Assembly (NCBI GenBank): GCA_018873225.1
Contig: JAEILZ010000002.1
Span: 2,170,001 to 2,234,000 of the forward strand
Reading direction: 5' to 3'
Length of the DNA: 64,000 nucleotides
Source of the DNA: [Phialemoniopsis] sp. UDSM-2020
Taxonomy: Eukaryota; Ascomycota; Sordariomycetes; Thyridiales; Thyridiaceae
A program made the position numbers and the translations under genes. Position 1 is the first letter of the stretch, and each line of letters starts with the position of its first letter. Below the pieces are notes generated by a model. The model saw nothing but the letters and a program-made list of their open reading frames with translations. It searched no databases and had not been told where the DNA came from. This document shows positions 56,144 to 64,000 of this stretch, one piece after another.

Positions 56144-57674
56144 GGTCTAAGAAGTGAAAATAGTGTTATACAGAGATAAGGGAGCGTGTACAGCAAGACA
56201 GTAAAGTCGAGGTGGTGTATTAACAGACGTTATCTCGAAACCGGCCGGAATAAACAAGTGATCGGGAGACGTCTTATCAGCGGTAGAGGGTGTGTAAGTC
56301 TTCTATATTTCCCGTACAAGTGTAGGGAGGCGAAAAAACGGCATTACAATGCCTGTCGGGGCATGGCAATCCTCCGTGTTGGGACCTAGAAGAACGCCCG
56401 TAAGTTATTCCCGATGACTTTTCTTTTCCCGACGAGATCGGCGCCATTTGGCGATCGCCGATGTCGTCGGCCGTTTGCCAAGACTTTACCCACCCGGCAT
56501 CCAGGTCCGGCACAGCAAAACACGCGACCAGGGTGGAGACTGGTAATCAGGGTTCCTGGTCTATGGTCTCGCAGATTGCGGAGTGCCTCGTTTTCCCATC
56601 GTCCCATTCCAGACCCCCGGGATATCATCAAACTTTTAGGTAACAGTAAAACCCAGGGACGCTTGTGCATTGGTGGAACCCCAGACTTGGGACCGGATCT
56701 GGAGCCTGGATCCTTTTGGATCTTGGAGAACACGCTTCTCTACTCCAGAAGCCCTGGGAGTCCATCGTAGACGCGGAGATTTGTCAACACCGGTCGGGAA
56801 ATGCGACGCGTGATGAAGATTGTAGCTGGTCACAGGGATAGACTGGCCGACTATCAGCCCAGGAAGGCGGTAATTGCCACTAACAGACGTCTGGGCAGTG
56901 GACACGGGGCATTCGACTGAAAAGTCATCACTAATAGTGCACACAACATTGTTCCTGATAATGGTCCATCGGCTTTTCATAGTGCTTCCAAAGATTGCAC
57001 AAGTGGCTTCTGCGGAGTCGCATTGCCCCAGTAAGCACGATTTGGCAGATAGCGCGTCCTGGTTGTGGACATTCTTGATATGGATGATTTCTTTGATGCC
57101 GTAATGGGCTTGATCACGCAGAAACCTGCGGAGTTGGGTGCGCAGCTCCAAATGACCAGTGGGTGATGAAATGATCGGCATGGCTGTGGCGAGCGGCCTG
57201 CACACTGACGTGAAGAATGCACAAACCAGCACTAAATGTTCTTACCCCAAAACCAGATGCAAGCAATGCTTCTAGAAGGCATGAAGAAGCCAACGGAAGA
57301 CAGTTGTGTTCTGGGAGAGGTGTTGACTCAGCTTTCGTTCTCAGTAAAGGATTGCTTTGCTTGCTGCAAAGTGATGCGGGGGTGTGCAGGCTGTTTCAAG
57401 GGACTGCCTCTACCCTTGTACTCTGCATGCGGCGTGCGAGGCAGACGCCAGCCTTCGCCGCACAACCTGTAGACTGTGCCACACCCTGTACCACACCTGT
57501 CATGGAGTGCTATTCGTCACAAACACTGCTGAAACAGTGAACATGCAGTGCCCCGTGATGTCTCGCCGGAGCCGGTCAAGGACAGACTGCGCCATCTTCA
57601 TTCTGTGTACAAGTATACGCCGATGTCAATGATGATTCCCTTGCAATCTGTGTCCTGGTGCTGCGTAACCAACA
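56144..57674. other. Intergenic, about 1.5 kb, no confident gene
   Basis: A minus-strand frame at 56636-57232 (198 codons) starts only from GTG and lacks family resemblance. Short plus-strand frames near 57217-57630 are not convincing either. Promoters of the flanking divergent genes lie here. Confidence 0.5.
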
Positions 57675-59664
57675 ATGGCGAAAGCTCAGACGCCAGCCAG
57701 ACAGTCAGTCTGGAGAGGCGACGGCTGGCTCTTCGAAGTCTTGTCGCTCATCACAGCCGCAGGTTTTCTCGGCGCCATGGTGGTGTTGATTGTTCGCTAT
57801 GATGGCCGGGATGCGACCGACTGGCCATACCTCGTCACGCTCAACGCCCTCGTTGCCGTCCTGTCCCTGGCCGCCAAGGCCTGCGTAATGTTCGCCGTCT
57901 GCGCAAGCCTGAGCCAGTGGAAGTGGATACTCTTCGCCGGACGCGGCCACGTCTTGATCGACTTTGAGCGCGTCGACTCTGCCAGTCGCGGACCGCTCGG
58001 CAGTGCCGCTCTCCTTGTGACGAGCTGGAAGGGCGGGTAAGAACAGCAGTCCTCTTCGAGTCGCGCCTTGCTAAGCAGGTCATGCCAGTCTTGTTGTTCG
58101 CCTTGGAGCTATCGTGACGCTCTTGGCTTTAGCATTAGACCCGTTTACGCAACAAATAATCCAACTTCGCCAAGACATGGTCTTCACCCCGGCCGAACGA
58201 TACACCAAGAACGTACGGGTCGGCGCCTCCGCATACTACATGGACGGTGATGTCCAGCAACTCAGCGAAACGGAGCTACCGAATGGAAATCTTCACAAGT
58301 GGGAAACGTCGACGCCGCTTTACATGCAAGCCGCGGTGCTCGATGGGTTGTCCAGGTCGATGATACAAGTCCAAGAAGAAACTCCGTACTCATGTCCGAC
58401 GGCCGATTGCCGCTGGCCGGCGTTCAACTCACTAGCCGTGTGCAGTCGCTGCAGCGATACCACCTCAGAGATCACTCGGATCCCCGGCAACTCGATCGCT
58501 CTATTCCGGGCTTTCGCCGCCCAGTACCGTGGCGGAGATGCGCTGGGAGAAAGTGCCACCGCGTTCCGTCTCCCAACGGGCCAGTTCATTGTAAACATGG
58601 ACAGCTACATGGAGAGCAAGACGGGGTCCAACGGTGCTCCACCAAGTTGGATGAGCGCTTCTGGAACCGGTGCACCGAACAAGACACTATCTTTTCAAAA
58701 GAATGATCCCCTCATTTGGTCGACGAACATTTTGGCGGTAGCCCCGACTCGTAAGGATGAGAATGTCTTTAAATCGCCGAAGTGGCCAGACATGCCACTG
58801 AAATCAACTGAGTGCGGCCTCTATTGGTGCGTCAACCAATACGAGTCCATGCTGAGCAACAACACTCTATCAGAACACGTCACTGAGCAGGAGACGATGT
58901 TCAGGATGTCGACACAATATGAGTACGAATGGCCCTTTGATGGACTCCAGTTCAACCAAACAGTCGTGGACACCGGCATGTGGCCTGGTTACATCGAGCT
59001 TTGCGACAAGAAGCAAGCCGGGGGCTTCGGCTGCTTCAACGTGTCGATCCAGGCGGTCCTGTCACTCAACAGCCATTTCCAGACCCTGTTGACCACGGGC
59101 ACGACGCTGGTGAATGACACTGTAGGTCTGGGTCCGGATGCACTTCACAACGAGGGTGGATCGATCAGTGGTCGATCTGTGCCGACTGCTCTCGGGGGCA
59201 TATGGACGGACTCGAAGCAGGATTTGCCAGCGACGTTCCAGGCACTGGCGTTGAGCGTGACCAATGCTATAAGGTCTTCCGCGATGGACGGAAGGGTCCC
59301 TTCTTCGACTGTGGAGAAAAGCACAGAGGGAATTATCGGCAGGACAGTGACCCTGTTCGACATGCAGTGGCAGTGGATGGCGCTGCACTGTGCAGTTCTC
59401 GTGCTTGCCATGCTCTTTTTACTGCTCACTATGGTGCACCCTGGGTGCAGCAGGGCGCCTCTGTGGAAGGACAGTGCCCTTGCAGTCCTTGCACGCGGTG
59501 CGAATGCTGCAGAGATCTTGGATGGCGCGGAGACGATGCCGCAGATTCGCGATAGGGCGAAAAAGGGTGAGGTCATGTTATTCGATGGCACCGTGAAGGG
59601 ACAGGAGGGCAAACATGATGTTGATCAAAGACTGCTCGACTCGGATGCAGCGAGACATGGATGA
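57675..59664 (+). CDS. DUF3176 family membrane protein
   Basis: Two exons, join(57675..58036, 58089..59664), 645 residues. Three hydrophobic segments near the N-terminus (LFEVLSLITAAGFLGAMVVL, YLVTLNALVAVLSLAAKACV, LVVRLGAIVTLLALALDPF) and one near the C-terminus (MALHCAVLVLAMLFLLLTMV). A large loop between them carries N-glycosylation-type sites and paired Cys (CPTADCRW, CSRCSD, ECGLYWCVNQYE), consistent with an extracellular or lumenal domain. The sequence around ALDPFTQQII is diagnostic of DUF3176. This family is common in filamentous ascomycetes and uncharacterised. The cytosolic tail is acidic. Confidence 0.9.
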
Positions 59665-59917
59665 GAATAGTCTCTTAAATTTCAGTCGTTTGCTCTACCG
59701 TTCGTAGTAATTCTACGATATCCGCCTCGTTGCCACCTTCCTATGTCCATCAATCGTTTTGTGGGTCATCTAGGTGTCTTAGCCAATTGAAGCAAAGAAT
59801 TCAGGCGAAAGCGGGTGGGTGTGACGAGTATGATAATAGCAGTGCCCAGAACCGTCTGATCTCCTGTAGGATTGTGAACAAGACACATAGCAAAGGTCTC
59901 TGCCCTGTACTTCCACC

Positions 59918-60472
59918 ATGCCTAACCCAGCAAAACTCGTACCAACAGCAGTATCAGCCCTACGTGTGAGCCAGCACTCCATCCCGGCGCACGGTCTGAT
60001 ACCAAACACCAGCATCCAGAACAAGCCCGTGCTCATCTACCACGGCGCATTCCCGGCTAGCGATGCCACCACCGCGTCCGGCATCGAGGCCCACTTGAAG
60101 ACCATCGGCGAAGTGTCCCCGCAATGGCGCTATACTATGTACAGCACGACGCACTTCCATTCGACCACCCACGAGGTGCTCTGCATCAGCCGGGGCCGAG
60201 CCCGGCTCTGTCTCGGGGGCGAGGACAACCCGGACCGTGTGGAGCCCGTAGTCAGCCGCGGTGATGTTTTGGTACTCCCAGCGGGTGTGGGCCACCGTCT
60301 GCTCGAGGACATGGGAGGGTTCGAGATGGTCGGCAGTTATCCCATCGGGCGCGAGTGGGACATGTGCTATGGGAAGAAGGGCGAGGAAGACAAAATCAAG
60401 GGGATCGAGAAATTGGCATGGTTCACCAAGGATCCCATCTACGGCGACAAGGGACCTGCAATGGAACTGTAA
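59918..60472 (+). CDS. Cupin-domain protein (YjlB-like)
   Basis: 184 residues, intronless, ATG at 59918 preceded by CCACC. Cupin motif 1: HFHSTTHEVLCISRG (His, His, Glu metal ligands). Motif 2: GDVLVLPAGVGHRLL (final His). Both are intact, so it probably binds Fe, Mn or Ni. The sequence between the motifs is short, as in single-domain cupins related to bacterial YjlB. Enzymatic role unknown. It stands alone upstream of a small uncharacterised gene on the same strand. Confidence 0.9.
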   Translation: MPNPAKLVPTAVSALRVSQHSIPAHGLIPNTSIQNKPVLIYHGAFPASDATTASGIEAHLKTIGEVSPQWRYTMYSTTHFHSTTHEVLCISRGRARLCLGGEDNPDRVEPVVSRGDVLVLPAGVGHRLLEDMGGFEMVGSYPIGREWDMCYGKKGEEDKIKGIEKLAWFTKDPIYGDKGPAMEL

Positions 60473-60702
60473 GCTGTGTACACAACGAAACCCGGGGAGG
60501 ACTTGCCTTACGGGTAAGTGTAGGTACCTTCTGAAACCCCAAGATGTCAATTGGGTGTTGTGCTGATGCCCCACCAGAATCCTCATCGTCACATTCTCGC
60601 TGGAGCCTAGTTCCACTGCAGTTTTGTTCTCAAGTAGCCAACCTATTCACCTCAGTCCACTACACCAACGTCTACTTTGCTACATTTTAGAATCTTCGAG
60701 CC

Positions 60703-61236
60703 ATGACACAACCTCTTTACGTGCTGGTGTATCCTTCGCCACTCTTTGCTGCGCATTGGTCCTTGTGGGCACCGCACATCGAAGCAGGCGGTGAGGAGTC
60801 AGAAATCGGCGACCGCATTCATGTAACCGGAGATCGCCTGAATGGCTTCCAATACGAATACGTTAGAGACTATAATGTTCGCGAAGACGATAGAAAACCA
60901 AAAGCATTCTCTATCGGACTGGTCTCCGCAAACCATCTGTGTCAACGAGATGGAATTGTTGTCAATAACGGCGAAACTCCTCAACTCGGCTTCTTGAATG
61001 AACTCGACAGGATGTGCCGCGAGGTAGAAGCCCCTGGACCAAGCCTCAACAAAGTCAACACAAACAATCTCTCTCATACACCTGGCCCACTGAAGAGAAG
61101 CGAAGTCAAAGATTGCCAGTGGTGGGTGAAGCAAGTTGTAGAGCATTTGGTCAAGGCGGATATGCTTCTGCCGCTAGATGCAACAAAAGGAGCAGCAGAT
61201 CTTATCAAGAAATGTGAAGAGTTACCACGGAATTAG
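60703..61236 (+). CDS. Small uncharacterised fungal protein, 177 residues
   Basis: Intronless frame with ATG at 60703. The opening PLYVLVYPSPLFAAHWSLWA and a later WWVKQVVEHLVKADML recall a family of short proteins common in ascomycetes (possibly DUF6914; from memory, not checked). There is a His-Trp pair near the start and an alpha/beta pattern throughout. No signal peptide or membrane helix. Function unknown. Confidence 0.75.
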   Translation: MTQPLYVLVYPSPLFAAHWSLWAPHIEAGGEESEIGDRIHVTGDRLNGFQYEYVRDYNVREDDRKPKAFSIGLVSANHLCQRDGIVVNNGETPQLGFLNELDRMCREVEAPGPSLNKVNTNNLSHTPGPLKRSEVKDCQWWVKQVVEHLVKADMLLPLDATKGAADLIKKCEELPRN

Positions 61237-61656
61237 CAACATCAAATACAAAATAGCGTTCACCAACATCATATTTGGTAAGAGTTTGAGTGTCCATGGG
61301 GAAAGAACCGGGCAAACCTCGTGAAAGGATGATTTAAAGCAAGATGAACATAGGCGGTCTTACCATTGTAAAGTATCCACATTTGGTTATGTAGCATTCA
61401 ATAACAGGGAATGATGATAGACTCAAGCACAAGACACAAAGAGGTGAAGAATATTGAAGAATATTGAAGAACTTTTTGTCCTTTAGCACTACCTAAGAGC
61501 TAAGCTAAGCAAACCATTACGTTCAATATGAAAGCAGCAAATCAAGTTGCCCAAACCCAGCCAGAAATAATCATACATCGTACACAAAGCATGAGTAAAA
61601 CGCAATCATACCAACGTGTTGTACAAAGGAAAAGGCCGTAAAGTCATGAAAAGCAT
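61237..61656. other. Convergent 3' region
   Basis: 3' flanks of the small gene and the LEA-like gene. A short GAAGAATATT repeat occurs near 61445-61470. Confidence 0.5.
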
Positions 61657-64000
61657 TTAGCCACCGAGGCCGAGAAGACCGCCACCAGACTTCTTCTTTC
61701 CACCCTTGCCGGTCAGGGAGTCGGTGATACCACCCAGGCCGAGACCCTTGAGGATCTGCTTCACTCCGAGGCCACCAAGCAGGCCGTCGACGAGGCCGCC
61801 GAGGCCAAGACCGCCGAGTAGCTTGCCAACAAGACCCAGGACACCGTTCAGCAACAGACCGACGGCAGCCAGGATCTGGAAGAGAGGCTCGCTGAGCAGA
61901 CCCCAGAGGGGGTTGAGCTCCTCCTTGGCGTGGGGCATGCCCTCGATCTTCTTCTTGGCGTTCTCAATGGTCTTGGTGACGGTACCAGTAAGCTCCTTGA
62001 GGAGGTCAGCGAGGTGGTACTCCTCGGGGGTGGCCTCGCGAGAGGCGGTGCGGGACTTGGCATTGGCTTGGATACGGCCATCGGGGTCGAGACCGCGGAT
62101 GGCGCCGTTAGCCTCCTGGAGGATCTTGCCGCCCTCCTCGATTAGGGGGCGGACCTCCTTGACGAGCTGTTCCTCGTCAAGCTCCTCCTTGGGCTTGCGC
62201 TCGGCAGCTTCGATTTTCTGTAGCGATTGATGTTAGCATGAAGTTCAAATAGTAGTGAGTGTAGCGTAACTTACCTGGGTGATCATGTCACAGACAGGCT
62301 TGACCTTGTCCAGGCAGCCCTGGATGGCATAGGCCAGTCTCTTGGCGAGCTCCCTGTCGTTCTCGGCCTTCTCGCGCTTCTGCTTGTCCTCGTCCGTCTC
62401 GGTAGGCTCCTCCTCCTTGATCTCGGACATGAGGGAGACGTGACCAATGGTGTTACCCTTCTGGTCGATGACATCGCCATCGTCGTCAATCTCCTTGCCG
62501 ATGCAGATGCTCAGGTCACCAGTGGTGAGCTTGCCGATCAGGTTGCCGTCTTCATCGACAACGTTACCCTCGTTGTTGACGCGGCGGCCGGACATGGGGT
62601 TCTTCTTCTTCTCGACCTCCTCCTCTTCCCAACGCTCAGCGTGGCCGAGAACGTTGCCGTTCTTGTCGAGGATGTCACCGTCGTCATCAACGGAGCGGCC
62701 CTTGAGGGCCTTGGGGTCGCCGCTGACAAGACGGCCGACGACATCACCGCCAGGGGTGACGACCTTGCCGTCCTTGCCGACGGTGCAGCCCTCGAGCTCA
62801 GAGAAGGGACCCTCCTTCTGGCCCTCGCGCTCACCCTCGGCGACGACCTCGGCGCGGCCGATGATGTCGCCGCTCTCGCTGAGGACGTTGCCGTCCTTGT
62901 TGCACATGCGGCCGACGAGGCGCTTGATGTTGCCCTCGACGACGACGCCAAAGATCTCGCCGCTCTTGTCGACGACGTTGCCGGCCTTGTTGACGCGCTT
63001 GCCCGCGAGGATCGAGTTGTCCTTTTCCGGTTCGGGCTCGGGCTCGTCCTCCTCCCAGCGCTCGGCGTGGCCGATGACGTTGCCGTTCTTGTCGACGATG
63101 TTGCCGTCGGCGTCGACCTTGTTTCCGCGCAGCTTCTTGAGGTCGCCCTCGGTGACCTTGCCGATGATCTCGTCGTTGAAGACGATGTTGCCCTTGCCGT
63201 CGACGACGGCGTCGGGGAAGGCGGCGAAGGGGCCGGACTCCTTCTCCGTGTCCTCGCGCTCGGCGTGGCCGATGACGTTGCCGTTCTTGTCGAGGATGTC
63301 GCCATCGGGGTCGACCTTGCTTCCGCGCAGCTTCTTGAGATCGCCCTCGGTAACTTTGCCGATGATCTCGTCGTTGAACACGACGTTGCCCTTGCCGTCG
63401 ACGACGGCGTCAGGGAAGGAGGCGAAGGGGCCGGCCTCCTTGTCCATGTCCTCGAGCTCGTCGGCGGGGATGGGCTCGGCGCGGCCGATGACCTTGCCGT
63501 TGTCGTTCCAGATGGCGCCGGTCTCGTCGACCTTCTTGCCGACGAGGTGGGCGAGGACACCCGAGTTGACGCGGCCGACGACCTTGCCGTCAAGCATGAC
63601 GTTACCGCCCTTGTTGACGGTGCCGCCATTGAGAACAGTGTAGTCGATCTCAGGCTCCTTCTCGCCCTCCTCCTCGGCCTCGCCCTCGGCGCCTTCCTCA
63701 CCCTCCTTGACAGCCTCATCGCCTTCCTTGAGGGCTTCTTCGCCCTCCTTGGTGGCTTCGTCGGCCTCGCCTTCGACGCCCTCGACTTGGTCTTTGGCGC
63801 CCTCGACACCCTCCTCGGCAGCCTCCTCACCTTCTTTCAGGGTCTCCTCACCCTCTTTCGTGGCCTCATCACCCTCTTTCTGCAGCTCCTCAGTGGCCTC
63901 CTCACCCTCCTTCTGGGCGTCGTCGCCGGTCTCCTCGATGCCAGACTTGGCCGAGTCGACCTTGGAAAGCTTAGAGCCGACCTCATCCTCGGCATCATCA
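61657..64000 (-). CDS. LEA-like protein with DUF3659-type repeats, 5'-partial
   Basis: complement(join(61657..62217, 62275..>64000)). The start is beyond the right edge; at least 762 residues are visible. Order from the visible N-terminus: a very acidic, Lys/Glu-rich helical stretch with repeats such as EATKEGEE and LKEGDEAVKEGEE (LEA-like); then at least eight DUF3659-type units of the form G-N-V-x-D-x-x-G-N-x-I-G (GDILDKNGNVIGHAER, FNDEIIGKVTEGDLKKLRG). A charged linker follows, then after the 57-bp intron a conserved helical region (EELDEEQLVKEVRPLIEEGG) and a Leu/Gly-rich hydrophobic end (LLNGVLGLVGKLLGGLGLGG). Such proteins are linked to desiccation or stress tolerance and septal or spore functions in fungi; the precise role is open. 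The antisense frame at 62447-63643 is a shadow. Confidence 0.92.

Noticed and set aside
56636..57232. 198-codon minus-strand frame in the 56-57.7 kb gap
   Set aside because: Starts only from GTG, has no recognised domain and an uneven composition; not supported as a gene.
62447..63643. 398-codon plus-strand frame over the LEA-like gene
   Set aside because: Ser/Pro/Leu-rich shadow of the repeats on the other strand.
62538..63830. 430-codon minus-strand frame in the LEA-like gene
   Set aside because: Out-of-frame reading of the repeat array (Ser/Arg/Thr-rich); the frame with DUF3659-type units is the real one.
1..64000. CRISPR arrays, bacterial operons, rRNA genes, complete transposons
   Set aside because: None seen; the genome is fungal and the repeats found are coding minisatellites, short inverted repeats or decayed duplications.

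Overview
The window is nuclear DNA from a filamentous ascomycete (Pezizomycotina, most likely a Sordariomycete; this placement is inferred from gene content). The evidence is short spliceosomal introns of about 47-75 bp with GTAAGT/GTATGT donors, TACTAAC-like branch points and CAG/TAG acceptors, monocistronic genes on both strands, and typical fungal families: PDR-type ABC transporter, Dal5-like MFS permeases, Zn2Cys6 regulator, DUF3292, DUF3176, fasciclin, multicopper oxidase and secreted phospholipase C. No bacterial operons, CRISPR arrays or convincing tRNA or rRNA genes were seen. Most coding models below were built by joining reading frames across introns; each model sums to a multiple of three.

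Layout. 1-8 kb: zinc alcohol dehydrogenase (5' end cut off by the window edge), an unrecognised 701-residue protein, a NADAR/YbiA-like protein and a DUF3292 membrane protein. 8-18 kb: core metabolism (mannose-6-phosphate isomerase, glutamine synthetase), a long gene-free stretch, a secreted GH5 cellulase with an X2 module, and an ankyrin protein with PPxY motifs. 18-30 kb: transport and redox block with a full-length PDR ABC pump, a Dal5-like permease, and a divergent pair (FAD monooxygenase / fructosyl-amine-oxidase-like enzyme) sharing a promoter that holds CGG palindromes. 30-40 kb: two small proteins with clear TATA boxes, a fasciclin protein, a multicopper oxidase, a secreted phospholipase C-type phosphoesterase and a small mitochondrial-type protein.

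40.7-49.3 kb is different. It holds a decayed SF1 (Upf1-like) helicase that has lost its P-loop, relic coding sequence, and three related loci (one intact, two broken) for an unusual protein built of perfect hexapeptides of the form G-T-x-(L/I/F)-P-x, reading like a left-handed beta-helix. Imperfect duplicated upstream blocks and an 18-bp inverted repeat tie these loci together. This is the most novel part of the window.

49.9-56.1 kb looks like a small catabolic module: a Dal5-like permease and a Zn2Cys6 regulator transcribed divergently across a promoter with a nested dyad, followed by a fumarylacetoacetate-hydrolase-family enzyme. 57.6-64 kb holds a DUF3176 membrane protein, a cupin, a small uncharacterised protein and a long LEA-like protein (DUF3659-type repeats) that runs off the right edge.
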